Assembly: GCA_007570785.1 (NCBI GenBank)
Contig: ML662442.1
Span: 57,952,518-58,016,517 of the forward strand
DNA: 64,000 bases
Direction: 5' to 3'
Source of the DNA: Antilocapra americana
Lineage: Eukaryota > Chordata > Mammalia > Artiodactyla > Antilocapridae
Shown piece after piece: positions 22,441 to 34,943 of the stretch. Under the pieces are notes generated by a model. It saw nothing but the letters and a program-made list of their open reading frames with translations. It did no database searches and was not told the origin of the DNA. Positions within the stretch are counted from its first letter, which is position 1. The number at the start of each line of letters is the position of its first letter. Both the position numbers and the translations under genes were made by a program.

Positions 22441-24139
22441 GTCTCCGTTTTGAATACGAGAAAGGTACTGCTGGTTGCCACTCTTGAGTCGCCTGTGATC
22501 TGTTGGAAGCATAAGATTTATACAAGAAAAACCATAAGACTCTTTTTCTTTTAATAAAATAATATGAATTTTCTTAAAGTGATTGGTACAGTAAGCATAA
22601 GAAAGATCAGAGATGGCAGAATAGGATGACCTGAAGGAGTTGGGGAAACCTCATAGGGGAATTGGGTCTCCGTTGAGTGAGTGTGGAGGACAGGTAATCC
22701 TAGATAAGCAGAGGTGTGAGATCCTTTGAGTTTTATCTCAGTTGAATTTTAAAATTTATCATAATGCATTGTTTGGTCTACTTAAAAAATAAAAACACCA
22801 TTGTTGGGTAGGTCAGGTTTGTATATACTGTGGTCTTTAATTGCAAATAATAAAACCAAAACTTCTAATATAGTTTCTTACCAAGGTTATTTACAGATAT
22901 TTACCCATCAGCCCTATAATTCTTCTGAAAGAGTTAGTGTTTCATGTTTGTCTTTAGATCTTTGAACTTTTTTCTTTTATCTTTTTTTCCATTGTTATTT
23001 CAAGATTAAGCTTGTTAAACCAAAATCTGTCACAGGGACAAGAAGGAAATTTGTTTTGAGCTTGTTAAAAAGTGTCTCTATCTTGTTGGGCTCTTGATAA
23101 CATTTCATGTCAGCTTAGCAAACCAGTGAATCTAATATCCCATTTTGAAATAAATGACTCTTTCTTCCCAGTTGCTATCTCAGTGTTTGTAGAAGGAGAA
23201 AGGCAACTCACCAGTGTGCCTTCCAAATTTAAGGCTGCTTGATAGACGCCAATATTTTACTTTTTTTGCTTTCCTTGAGATGGGAAAATGTGCTATAGTA
23301 GATGAAGTTTGCCTTTATAGCCAGCTTAGCTGAAGAAGGTGTGGTTTATGTTTCGAGGCAAGGCATGTATTTTGTTAGTAATTTAACATTTCAGTGGTCG
23401 TGAGTTTTCATGCTTTATTACAATTAATTATGAGGTTTTTCTGTGATATAATGATCCCCACTAGCTCGCTTATTAAAAATATTCACAAATCCTTCTCAGT
23501 TGACGAAGTGGGGAAAGAGTGAGAGCCTTGAGGTCCAGCTGCTCTTCCTCACATGGAAACCCTCCCTTCATTGAACAACTTTGAGGATCTGGATAATACT
23601 GTGATTTTCATTAAAGGACAAGCAGATTGCTTACAGCAGCCCTGCCCAGTGTCACAGTAAAGATACATCCTAGAGGAGTACCCATAGTTTGAGAAAGGAA
23701 TATTAAGCATTGTACCTGTGTTATAAGTTATGATTTAATAGTAATTCTTATCTGCCCAAATCCTAATTTCTTCTACACTTGGCTCCATTATTTGGGGGCC
23801 TTAAACAGTATTCAGTTGTGAGTCTCAAGTTTCCAGATCGCATTGAAAAGAAAATTCAACCCTCTCAGGCCCATTATAAAACTTTTTTTTCCACTTTGGA
23901 GTTATCAAGACTAACATGTAGCCAATGATCTATGTCCAAAACTTAATCATCAAGCAGAGAATTATGAGGTTGTCATTGCTTACACATGTACATATTTAGC
24001 CTTGCATAAAATGTATCTGTTCATGCATTGCAACTGAGTTATTAATACTGGCAGAATCAGGATGATTAAATGTTAGCTTAGGTTTGGATCACTAATAGCA
24101 GTTTATACTGTCTTCATATAAATCATCCTCAAAGGTAGG

Positions 24140-24271
24140 AGCGGAGAAGGCAATGGCAACCCACTCCAGTACTCTCGCCTGGAAAATCCTATGGATGGAT
24201 GAGCCTGGTAGGCTGCAGTCCATGGGGTTGCTAAGAGTCAAACACGACCGAAGTGACTTAGCAGCAGCAGC
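24140..24271 (+). mobile_element. ART2A/Bov-A-type SINE
   Basis: Starts 'ggagaaggcaatggcaaccc', ends 'gtgacttagcagcagcagc' as ART2A elements do. A short direct repeat AAAGGTAG flanks it at 24131-24138 and 24272-24279. Confidence 0.88.
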
Positions 24272-24412
24272 AAAGGTAGAAGGCTAAAATGTGAAATTAA
24301 AAGTAGTGTGAACTGCCAAATCTCTGGGACTAGATAATTTTTCAGTGCTAGAAGAACTTACCGCTATGAAGAACTATCACTTTGGTATCAAACTTGTTCC
24401 TTGGGCTTCCCT

Positions 24413-24728
24413 GATAACTAAGTTGGTAAAGAACCTGCCTGCAATGCAGGAGACCCCAGTTCAATTCCTGAGTCGGGAAGATCTGCTAGAGACGGGAAAG
24501 GCTACCCACTCCAGTATTCTGTGGCTTCCCTTGTGGCTCAGCTGGTAAAGTAATCTGCCTGCAGTGTGGGACACCTGGGTTTGATCCCTGGGTTAGGAAG
24601 ATCTCCTGGAGAAGGGAAAGGCTACCCACTCAAGTATTCTGGCCTGGAGAATTCCATAGACTATATATATAGCCCATAGGATAGCAGAGAGTCAGACATG
24701 ACTGAGCAACTTTCACTTTCACTTTTCA
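24413..24728 (+). mobile_element. Bov-tA SINE, dimeric
   Basis: Two tandem units, each with a tRNA-Glu-like head: 'ggcttccctgataactaagttgg' (24413) and 'ggcttcccttgtggctcagctgg' (24524). Only the second carries the full tail ending 'tttcactttcactttt'. The first is cut after 'ccactccagtattct'. Confidence 0.92.
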
Positions 24729-26122
24729 CAGATGACTTTCAGAAGGAACTATAGCTTCAATTAATAGTTAATTCAGTTTACAAGGAAGAAAAACAGAAAA
24801 TGAGTTTAACCACATAGAGAAAAAGCAAACAAAATCCTGTTTGGGTTTTTTTTTTTTTTTTTTTTTTGGTGTGCCTTAGAAATGCACAATGAATAGCCTC
24901 GTTTTTTCTTTCACATACATGTGGTTTTATTTGCCAAATTCAACTGTGCGTGCTCTTCCAAAACTTAAGGAAAAGAAAAAAAGACTAGTTTAAATGGCTC
25001 TAACTTTTCTCATTATTTCACTAGTTGAGTTTATGTCAATGGGCAGTGGTTACATTCAAGTCATGTGTAGTGTCAGTCGAACATATGGAAAGAATGAATG
25101 ATTAAGCATGTTTCACCTACTAAGGAACTGACCTGTCAATCAAGCAGTGGTAGCTTCATTAGAAGTCATGTTGAAAATTGTAGAGAAATACCAACCAATA
25201 AAGAATTCAATAAAATGGCAAGATTCATCCACAGAAAATGGAATGGTGGTAGGTAGACAGAAAGTACCAGCCAGTTGAAATGGTCATTAATTGGCTAAAG
25301 TATTCCACAAAGTGAAACTTTTGAAAGGTTTAATTTCTGATAAGTTCTTTATGTACCTGCATTTATATTACCAAGTATATCTTACCTTTAAACATAAATA
25401 TTGGTGAATAGATGTCCCCTAACTTATTTCTCTTTTGTAATATCAGGGAACTTTACTAGCTCTCTGACATTCTTTGTGCCCACTAATTCAATAAACTCCT
25501 TGCTTATTATTTGCCAGGGACCATATTACTGAAATCTAAAGAAAAAATGGCATGTGTCCTGGCCTCAATGAAAGAAAAGCATAAAAAAATTACAGTATAA
25601 TGTGTAATGGCTAGACACTGGGATGAATCATATACTGAAGGCATGTATAAGATGCAATCCCAGTGTAAAGAAAGAAGCACATAAATCTTTTCTTTTTATC
25701 CTTCACTCCCTCAAAGTAAATCTGTCTTGAGGAGGCAAAAGATAACCTTGAATTAGGATGAAAATAAAGAATATACTTGGGAGATACAAGGGCAGGCATT
25801 CCAGGCAGAGGGGACAGTTGGGCCAGGGTACAAATAAGAATATGGCATTGTCTGGAAGTGAGAAGGTAATTGAGGATGATTTGTACATTGGATGGCATGG
25901 GGAAGGATATGAAATTACACAGTGGGAAGGGCCTTACATACTCTGCATAACAGTTTCAGCTTTTTCCTATGTCCTTATTTCCATGGTATGTTATGTGTAC
26001 CACAGGTGGCACCTGCAATGATTTTTTGATATTATGCTAATGAAATTTATTTCATTTTAATCATTATATATTATCTGTTATTATAAAACAACACTTCTAA
26101 CTTGTGATTTTTATCAGTATTT

Positions 26123-26448
26123 AGTTCAGTTCAGTCACTCAGTCATGTCTGACCCTTTGCGACTCCATGAACCACAGCATGCCAGGCCTCCCTGTACATC
26201 ACCAACTCCCAGAGTCCACCCAAACCCATGTCCATTGAGTCGGTGATGCCATCCAACCATCTCATCCTCTGTTGTCCCCTTCTCCTCCTGCCCTCAGTCT
26301 TTCCGAGCATCAGGTCTTTTCCAGTGAGTCAGCTCTTCACATCAGGTGGCCAAAGTATTGGAGTTTCAGCTTCAGCATCAGTCCTTCCAGTGAACACCCA
26401 GGACTGATCTCCTTTAGGATGGACTGGCTGGATCTCCTTGCAGTCCAG
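26123..26448 (-). mobile_element. BovB LINE 3' fragment
   Basis: Reverse BovB 3' end: 'agttcagttcagtcactcagtcatgtctg', then 'catcctctgttgtccccttctcctcc', ending at 'ctccttgcagtccag'. About 325 bp, truncated at its 5' side. Confidence 0.92.
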
Positions 26449-26576
26449 TATTATAGTGTGCTTTTCAACAAATCAATTTCCTCAAAATTAAAAAAGTAAA
26501 AATGATATGCATGTAAATCAAATCAGAAGCTGGTAAAATCACTTAAGTGATAAGAAATCATTGAAACCTTTAAACA

Positions 26577-26777
26577 GAAAGTAAATCATGTCCAACTCTT
26601 TTGTGACCCCATGGCCTTTAGACCACCAGGCTCCTCTGACCGTGGGATTTCCCAGGCAAGAATGCTGGAGTGGATTGGCGTTTCCTTCTCCAGGGGCTCT
26701 TTCCAACCCAGGGATGGAACCTGTGTGTCCTCTGTTGGCAGTCGGATTCTCTATCACTGAGCCACTACAAAAGCCCC
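26577..26777 (-). mobile_element. Bov-tA SINE
   Basis: Reverse copy from 'gtaaatcatgtccaactcttttgtgacccc' to 'actgagccactacaaaagcccc', with mutations in the head region. Confidence 0.9.
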
Positions 26778-27900
26778 TAGACCTGATTAAATATATATTA
26801 TAGAAGATACGTGTTATGTTATATAAGATAGGTGTGACTCTTCTGTTTTAGTTTTTGTAGCAGTGTAGCTGACAGATGTTGAGAGTCTAAACCAGAGGAG
26901 AAAACTAGAGTGATATGTAGGAGACAGCACATACAGAGCTTAGTGATTAACAGATGATTGATTCTGAAGGTTGAGGGAAAAAGGTAGATCTTAGAAACTC
27001 CCAGGTCTCTGACTTGGTTAGCTGGAGGGTTCAGAGTGAAGTTTGTGGAAATGAAGAATGTAAAAGGAAGAGGAGTATGTTCTGTTTGAAATGCCTGAGA
27101 GAGATGCTCAATCCTGAGTTGTGTAGATCAGTCTGTAGCACAAGATTCTGGTAGGTAAGTGGTGAAGTCTTAGGACTTTGCACCTAGGAGAAGTGTAAGT
27201 AAGGGGCTAGAAGCGAGAAAAGAGTGCAGCAAAGAATCGGGGTGGGTATTGAAAGAGGGATCTGCAAAGGAACGTAAAAGTCAGTAGAATGATGTCACTG
27301 CAACCAAGGAAGGAAAGGTAGTTTTAAGAAGGGAGTTGTCATCCACCAAAATGATGCTTAAAAGTGGTTATCCCTGGGGAAGGCAGAAAGGGATGAAGAT
27401 TAGAGCAGACTTTAGCCTTATCTTAATTTGTTTAATTTGACAAAAAATGATAAAAATAATAAACACAACTTAAATGTTCAGCTGGGTTGATATTTAAACT
27501 ACTGATTTTGAGAGCACTTTCAGTGAAGTAGTAGAGAAACTAGTTAGCAGATGGGTTGAATTGTCAGTGAATGCTTTGGAAGTGAAGCACATAAGATAGT
27601 CTTAAAGTTTTTTTGTTTGTTTGTTTATGCTAGAGAAATCAATTATTCATGAGTCAGTTGTTAAAAGAGAATTCTAACTTACTGCTACTACCTTTTTTGG
27701 AGTCTGCCATCTCTTACGTAAAAAGGGATAGAAGGTGAAAAGGATGGATAGACCTTAACCTCTAGATGATCCAAGTATGAATTACCTGTAACATTTACCA
27801 CCTACTTTCAATCTTCTAGTGACCCATATTCTTGGCATTGAATGGGTCCCTCATGTACAATAGACACTACTGTATTTAATGTCTATATAATCCTTTCTCT

Positions 27901-29282
27901 GTGAAAGTGCTTCACTCAATATGCCAGCAAATTTGGAAAACTCAGCAATGCCACAGGACTGGAAAAGGTCAGTTTTCATTCCAGTCCCAAAGAAAGGCAA
28001 TGCCAAAGAATGCTCGAACTACCGCACAGTTGCACTCATCTCATACACTAGTAAAGTAATGCACAGAATTCTCCAAGCCAGGCTTCAGCAATACATGAAC
28101 CATGAACTTCCAGATGTTTTAGCTGGTTTTAGAAAAGGCAGAGGAACCAGAGATCAAATTGCCAACATCCACTGGATCATCGAAAAAGCAATAGAGTTCC
28201 AGAAAAACATCTATTTCTGCTTTATTGACTATGCCAAAGCCTTTGACTGTGTGGATCCCAATAAACTGTGGAAAATTCCGAAAGAGATAGGAATACCAGA
28301 CTATCTGACCTGTCTCTTGGGAAACCTGTATGCAGGTCAGGAAGCGACAGTTAGAACTGGACATGGAACAACAGACTGGTTCCAAATAGGAAAAGGAGTA
28401 CATCAAGGCTGTATATTGTCACCCTGCATATATAACTTAGATGCAGAGTACATCATGAGAAACGCTGGGCTGGAAGAAGCACAAGCTGGAATCAAGATTG
28501 CCGGGAGAAATATCAGTAACCTTATATATGCAGATGACACCACCCTTATGGCAGAAAGTGAAAAGGAACTAAAAAGCCTCTTGATGAAAATGAAAGAGAG
28601 TGAAAAAAGTTGGCTTAACCTCAACATTCAGAAAACTAAGATCATGGCATCTGGTCCCATCATTTCATGGGAAATAGATGGATAAAGAGTGGAAACAGTA
28701 TCAGACTTTATTTTGGGGGACTCCAAAATCACTGCAGATGGTGATTGCAGCCATGAAATTAAAAAACGCTTACTCCTTGGAAGGAAAGTTATGACCACCC
28801 TAGATAGCATATTAAAAAATAGAGACATTACTTTGTCAACAAAGGTCCGTCTAGTCAAGGCTATGGTTTTTCCAGTGGTCATGTATGGATGTGAGAGTTG
28901 GACTATAAAGAAAGCTGAGTGCAGAAGAATCGATGCTTTTGAGCTGTGGTGTTGGAGAAGACTCTTGAGAGTCCCTTGGACTGCAAAGAGATCCAACCAG
29001 TCCATCCTTAAGGAAATCAGTCCTGGGTGTTCATTGGAAGGACTGATGCTGAAGCTGAAACTCCAATACTTTGGCCACCTAATGCGAAGAGTTGACTCAT
29101 TGGAAAAGACCCTGATGCTTGGAAGGATTAGGTGCAGGAGGAGAAGGGGACGACAGAGGACCAATTCGATGAACATGGGTTTGGGTAGACTCCGGGGATT
29201 GGTGATGGACAAGGAGGCCTGGCATGCTGCGATTCATGGGGTCGCAAAGAGGTGGGCAAGACTGAGCAACTGAACTGAACTG
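27901..29282 (+). mobile_element. BovB LINE, 1.38 kb, near-intact RT frame
   Basis: Forward 5'-truncated BovB flanked by a perfect 12-bp duplication (AATCCTTTCTCT at 27889-27900 and 29283-29294). The frame is open from 27921 to a single stop at 28684 and then continues to 29271. RT landmarks are DWKRSVFIPVPKKGNAKECS, a FCFIDYAKAFDCV motif with catalytic Asp, and LIYADDTTLMAES with YADD near 28527-28538. The tail encodes [20 protein letters not shown]. One stop, small indels and the missing endonuclease domain make it immobile by itself. Confidence 0.95.
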
Positions 29283-29884
29283 AATCCTTTCTCTATATGG
29301 CTTAATGCACAGTGTCAGTGAAGGATTTTCTATGTGTCTAAACCTTAATCTCTGTACCTAGTTCTTGCATCAGTTAAATGGGAACTGTTAACCATTTTAA
29401 GATTGTAAGGCTTAAAGATATCATAGAAACTTCTAGACTTGAGCCTGGTACTCTGTAGAGGCTTCATAAAAGTGTTGCTTTGTTGTCTCCTACTACCTTT
29501 CTGTCTTTTTGATTTAGTTACTGTCTTCTCTAACGATAGAATTCTTCATGTCAGAAACTACATTTTTAGGACTTAAAATCCTGTTTGTGGGAAAAAATCA
29601 ATATAAGAGTAAATAAAAATCTATCAGTCATTTCAAAATCCTACAATAAAAAATAATAAGTACATCATCACCCTTAGCAAAAAATAAAGTATGAATTTTG
29701 TGACCTATATAGTAATTCTATAGTTAATAACTAAAAGTTTAACCTGGAATATGTTTTGACAGTTTCTGTAGTATTGCCTCATTTCTTACTTATGTAGCCA
29801 AGAGGCACTTGAATTATAATTTTTTATTTGTTTTCTGCCATTACTGAGATCATCAGTATCACAGAAGTAGAGCACCATGCCAGG

Positions 29885-30085
29885 TTAACAGTTAAGCTGT
29901 GGAGTGAACAAAGTTTTTGAAGTGTGACCTTGGGAAGGTTACTTAACCAGTCTGAGCTTCTATTTCCTTGCTTGTAAAAATAATATTTATTTCAGGGTAG
30001 TTATGAGGAGTAATATATATAATACATATAAAATGTTTAGTACAGTGCCTGGCTTATAATCTGCATTCAATAAATATTAGATGCT
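29885..30085 (+). repeat. MIR SINE
   Basis: Forward MIR: 'gtgtgaccttgggaaggttacttaacc', 'ttgcttgtaaaaataa', 'cagtgcctggcttataatctgcattcaataaat'. A second, shorter MIR-like copy follows at about 30090-30250 ('cagtttctccatctgtaaaat'). Confidence 0.8.
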
Positions 30086-30426
30086 GCTTCTAGTTTTATT
30101 GCTGCTATTTGCCTTGGGGCTTTTGGCAGTTATCTCTCTAAACTTCAGTTTCTCCATCTGTAAAATATCCACATCATTGGCTGCTGTAAGGACGAATAGA
30201 CATGATGTATAACAGGGCACAGAGGCCCCGTAGACGTTAACTTGTGTCATGACTGCTCTGATGAACATTAGCGATCAAAGAAGGCAGTGCTGCTAACAAT
30301 GCTGTAAAATTCTCAGCTCCATAAATTAGAATGAGAAAATTAGCAAGAATTAGTTCCCAGTAACAAAGTAATTAAGAAAATTACAATTTTTCTGTATCAT
30401 TAAATCCCATACCTTTTACTTTTCAG

Positions 30427-30524
30427 GCAGTACTGCAACAGGTGATTGAAGATGGCTCAAAATACGGATTAAAAAGTGAACTTTTTTCTGACCTCCCCCA
30501 GAAGAGGATCGTGGTTGAATTCAG
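30427..30524 (+). CDS. RARS2: RARS2 exon 5
   Basis: This 98-bp exon (c.298-395) follows a tttcag acceptor and ends AG|gtgagt, a consensus donor. It reads [20 protein letters not shown] then [12 protein letters not shown], and the final AG completes a Ser codon with the first T of exon 6. The IVVEFSSPN segment across the junction leads into the catalytic domain and is typical of ArgRS enzymes. Large BovB copies of opposite orientation lie about 1.1 kb upstream and 1.3 kb downstream. Skipping this exon would shift the frame. Confidence 0.95.
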
Positions 30525-30889
30525 GTGAGTACCTACCAGTCATATGCATTAGTTGATCAACTGACTGGGCAGGGGGTTGTTTTACTGTTATGATCTGGGT
30601 CTCACAAAATTACACATGGAAAAGTGGAAAATCAGTGAGATTATGTTCTTAAAGCCACAGTGAGTTGATCGTTAAACCATGAGTAAAACTTTTTGAACTT
30701 TAATCAAAAAAGTACCTAATGGTTATTATGGGTTTTTTCCTTTATTAATTATGTATTAATAGATTTTTTTACTTATGTTTAGAAGATCTAGTTCTTCATT
30801 TTAGTAGACTCTTAAGATACATAGAATGGTTACTATCATATTCAAAATTTCAAAGTAATAGAATTACCAGAAAATAAACCAACCTCTTC

Positions 30890-31253
30890 CTGTTTCCTCT
30901 AGCCTCCAGCCTCTGACAACTACTTCTCTATTCTAAGAGTTTGACTTTTTAGTCTTTAGATATGACATATAAATGATAGCATTCAGTATTTGTCTGGCTC
31001 ATTTTGCTTAGCATAATGCCCTACAGTTTCATCTGTGTTGTTGCAAATGACAGAATTTCTTCATTTTTAAAAGTGAATAATATTCCATTATATATACATA
31101 CCACATTTTCCTTATCCATTCATCTCCTGATGGACACCTAGGTTGTTTCCATACCTTGGCAATTGTGAATAATGCTGCAGTGCACATGAGAGAACAGATA
31201 TCTCTTGAAGATAATGATTTTGTTTCCTTTGGATGTATGCCCAAAAGTGGGAT
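30890..31253 (-). repeat. L1M LINE fragment
   Basis: Reverse old L1: 'ctcattttgcttagcataatgccctacag', 'accacattttccttatccattcatctcctgatggacacc', 'tatgcccaaaagtgggattgctgg'. It is cut at its right side by the adjoining Bov-tA. Confidence 0.85.
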
Positions 31254-31465
31254 TGCTGGTGGCTCAAACGATAAAGAATCAACCTGCAATGCGGGAGACC
31301 TGAGTTCAATCCCTGGGTTGGGAAGATCCCCTGGAGAAGAGCATGGCAACCCACTCCAGTATTCTTGCCTGGAGAATCCCCATGGACAGAGGAGCCTGGT
31401 AGGCTACAGACTATAGGGTCGCAAAGAGTTGGACACAACTGAGTGACTAAATACACACATACGCA
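31254..31465 (+). mobile_element. Bov-tA SINE
   Basis: Forward copy starting 'tggctcaaacgataaagaatcaacctgcaatgcggg' and ending 'gttggacacaactgagtgac'. It lacks the first 'gggcttccctgg' bases and sits inside the L1M at 'gggattgctgg', where matching bases may have joined. Confidence 0.9.
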
Positions 31466-31842
31466 AATTATCCCAGATCAGGCTCCTTTATTCTCTTTGC
31501 ATGTTCTATTAAGTCCTGGTGTACTTTCTTTTTGGCATAAAATGTTCCAGTCTTACTCAGACCTGGAATTATCCAGTTTGCCCATGAAGTCCTAGTTCCC
31601 TTTTTGTGAGGAAGGTATTTAGAAGCCAAGTTCCAGCTATAGGAGTGCTTATTACTACTGGAACTCAATTTTTACTGATGTTACTAATTCAGATACAACA
31701 TCCCAGGGTCCATTACCTGAAATGCATATTATTTAAAATTACCAGAAAAATAACTTGATGTTTTAATATGTCTCCAAATAGTCTTCATGATAACTTTCTT
31801 ACATGCCATCAGTAAAACCATCTAATCTTTGAATTGTTCTTC

Positions 31843-32602
31843 AGTTCAGTTCAGTTACTTAGTCGTGTCTGACTCTTTGTGACCCCATGAAATGCAGCAC
31901 GCCAGGCCTCCCTGTCCATCACCAGCTCCCGGCATCCACCCAAACCCATGTCCACTGAGTCAGTGATGCCATCCAACCACCTCATCCTCTGTCATCCCCT
32001 TCTCCTCCTGCCCTCAGTCTTTCCCAGCATCAGGATCTCTTCAAATGAGTCAGCTTTTCACATTAGGTGGCCAAAGAATTGGAGCTTCAGCTTCAACGTC
32101 AGTCCTTCCAATGAACACCCAGGACTGATTTCCTTAAGGATGGACTGGTTGGATCTCCTTGCAGTCCAAGGGACTCTCAAGAGTCTTCTCCAACACCACA
32201 GCTCAAAAGCATCGATTCTTCTGCACTCAGCTTTCTTTATAGTCCAACTCTCACATCCATATATGACCACTGGAAAAACCATAGCCTTGACTAGACAGAC
32301 CTTTGTTGACAAAGTAATGTCTCTGCTTTTCAATACGCTATTTAGGTTGATCATAACTTTCCTTCCAAGGAGTAAGCGTTTTTTTAATATCATGGCTGCA
32401 ATCACCATCTGCAGTGATTTTGGAGCCCAGAAAAATAAAGTCAGCCACTATTTCCACTGTTTCCCCATCTATCTGCCATGAAGTGATGGGACCAGATGCC
32501 ATGATCTTAGTTTTCTGAATGTTGAGCTTTAAGCCAACTTTTTCACTCTCCTCTTTCACTTTCATCAAGAGGCTGTTTAGTTCTTCTTCACTTTCTGCCA
32601 TA
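31843..32602 (-). mobile_element. BovB LINE 3' fragment, 0.76 kb
   Basis: Reverse BovB from its 3' end ('cagttcagttcagttacttagtcgtg') to a 5' truncation inside the RT region. The minus-strand frame gives KLNIQKTKIMASGPITSWQI, GSKITADGDCSHDIKK and [18 protein letters not shown] frameshift near 32340-32400 splits it. Confidence 0.94.
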
Positions 32603-33432
32603 GATAACCAAAAAAGAAAAAGGGATCACTTTGGAGTATGGCTGGCAGGTGACCTCTCAAGACCATTATTGGAAAAATTGTATTTGCCTTTTTCAGAGCT
32701 AAGGAAAAGTGTCGATGAGCTGTTTTCTCACTTAGCTAGAACTTGCTGGAGCCTTTGTCTTAGTATATGTTTTTGTGGAAGATTTTTCTAAGTGGACATG
32801 ATAAATATGATTTCCGGTTTCTTAACTCATAATTTATGGTGATAACTTAAACTTAGTTATGATTAGCACCTGGATAATCAGAAGTGAATGGGATTTATTT
32901 GTAATGTCTTCTGCCACTCAATCCTGTTCTTAGAAAAAGCAGACCCTTTAAGACATGGTAAACTCATCTGTTTATGACATGGATTGATTGTTGAGTAAGC
33001 TAACCTTCTTATGGAGCAGATATAAATTATGAATAAATCTTATGCTACCAGGGTGCTCCAGTCAAGATATTTAAAGTTTAAATGTTGTTGCATCAAAAGA
33101 ACAGAGAAACTTCTGCAGTCATCCTCACACCAGAGAAGAACTACACTAACTAAGGCCATCCCCCAAAGAAAGTTGCTTGTCATTTCAGTTATCTCCTGCA
33201 TAACAAGCCACTACAAAGCTTGATACAGGAAATGGCAAACTTTAGCTCATGGGCAAAATCCAGCCTGCTATATTTTTGTAAATTTGGAATACAGTCTTAG
33301 ATGTTCATTTGCATATAGAGTGGCTACTTTGATACTCTAATGGCAATTGAGTACAATAGACAAATAATTGAGATAGAGACCAGATGGCCTAAAATATTTA
33401 CTATCTGGCTCTTTAAGAAAAAGTTTGCCACA

Positions 33433-33555
33433 CTGCTGCTGCTAAGTCGCATCAGTCGTGTCCGACTCGGTGCAACCCCACAGACGGCAGCCCATCAGGC
33501 TCCTCTGACCCTGGGATTCTCCAGGCAGGAATCCTGGAGTGGGTTGCCATTTCCT
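33433..33555 (-). mobile_element. ART2A-type SINE fragment
   Basis: Reverse copy beginning 'tgctgctgctaagtcgcatcagtcgtgtccgac', the CTG-rich start marking the inverted ART2A tail, and ending 'gggttgccatttcct'. Confidence 0.88.
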
Positions 33556-34746
33556 ATGCTTCATGTATAGACCAGGAAATTGGGGAGAGCATAGCCTAAT
33601 GGTTCTTTTGCTTGCCTGTGGTCACTTAAGCAGCTCTGGTCATCTAGACATTATACTAGGGCTAGAAATCCAGGTAACTCATTTACTTTTCTGATGTCTC
33701 ACCTGTGGGCTGGCCAGGCAACTCTCTGTATTCTTTCTCCAACAGAACTCTCTGACCTCTTTACAAAGGTGCTCAGGACTCCAAAATAGTAAAACATGTG
33801 GTTTTGTAACAGGTATGTCATCACTTATGTCACTGCTGGTCAAAGCAAGTCACAAGTTCATCCCTGATTTGGGACAAGGAAGTAGGTTATCTCTCTTAAC
33901 GAAAGAGTGGCAAAGAGTTTGTAGACACTTTTAATTCTTTTCATTACATCTTTACAGTGGTGCAGTATACATACCCTTCTCTGGGGAGGCACTTCAGTAC
34001 TCTTACACTCCTTGCTCTTACCTAACTAGCAGTAAAGCAATGTCAGTAGGAAAGTAGAATAGTATCTGTTACTACACATTCACCCTTGAAATAGTTCTAT
34101 TGCCAGTTTCTTGAAATGTGAAAAATTGCCACCCACGCACCTTCTTAATGTTCACTTCCTCTTTACCATCCCTTCTCCCCAACCAAAATCAAAATACCAA
34201 GACTAGTCTTTCTTAGGCATTGATTCTTTGGTTTTTCTCCAAAGTTTTTGTTTCCCATATAATATTCCTTTTTGTTTATGCTTATAAGAAATGTCTAAAA
34301 ATAGCCTGTTCCGTTTGAATTGTATTCTAGAGGCTTTTTGAACTGCAGTTTATTTGCTTACAGATTTGCCTCTCTCAACTTTTTTCCAAAGCAGTTAAGG
34401 AAAGCTGGAACTTTTATAAGCATTTGATCATTGATGAAAGCAGAGTCCATTTCCCAGCAGTCATCTCTGCTTTCCGTTATTTTTCATCTGGCATTAGTGG
34501 GGGACTAGAGCTGCTTCTTCCGTTAGAAGTTTTCCAGATTCTGTGATTCTTACTGTGGTTTCAAAAGAGAGACAGAGAGGTAGACAGGAGGGTAAAAATT
34601 GAAAGAAAACATCCTTCCTGAATTTCTTCTGAAAATGAGAGAGATGGGAAGAGAGAATTTCCTTAAATATATAATATCTTTAACAGAACAGGTGACTTCA
34701 CCCCAGAGTAAAGAGATAGAAGCACTGTATTCAAGAAACTTGCCCC

Positions 34747-34943
34747 GGGGACTTCCCTGGTGCTCCAGTGCTTGAGACTTCTCCTTCCAATGCAGGGGAT
34801 AAGGGTTCGATCCCTGGTCAGAAACCTAAGATATCTCACATGCCTTGGGGCTAAAATACCAAAACATAAAACAGAAGCAGTATTGTAACAGGTTCAGTGA
34901 AGACTTTTATAATGGTCCACATCAAAAGAAATCTTTGAAGAAT
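34747..34943 (+). mobile_element. CHR-2 SINE with 13-bp target duplication
   Basis: Forward cetartiodactyl SINE: tRNA-like head 'gggacttccctggtgctccag', B-box 'gggttcgatccctgg', then the tail 'agcagtattgtaacaggttcag...aatggtccacatcaaaagaaatc'. AGAAACTTGCCCC flanks it perfectly at 34734-34746 and 34944-34956. Confidence 0.93.

Larger units (their letters stand above)
22005..30426 (+). other. RARS2: RARS2 intron 4
   Basis: An 8,422-bp intron with gtaaga donor and tttcag acceptor. An L2 relic, Bov-tA/ART2A copies, two BovB copies and MIRs are listed separately. Gaps such as 22450-24130, 24730-26110 and 26790-27880 hold AT-rich sequence without recognised genes, plus a T homopolymer at about 24848-24868. 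Confidence 0.9.

Noticed and set aside
24413..24520. tRNA-like A/B-box segments in SINEs as tRNA genes
   Set aside because: They are tRNA-derived heads of Bov-tA and CHR SINEs, diverged and joined to SINE tails; no intact cloverleaf was seen.
27921..29273. Two long open frames (254 and 194 codons) as host genes
   Set aside because: They are the reverse transcriptase and tail of a BovB LINE bounded by a 12-bp target duplication and split by a stop.
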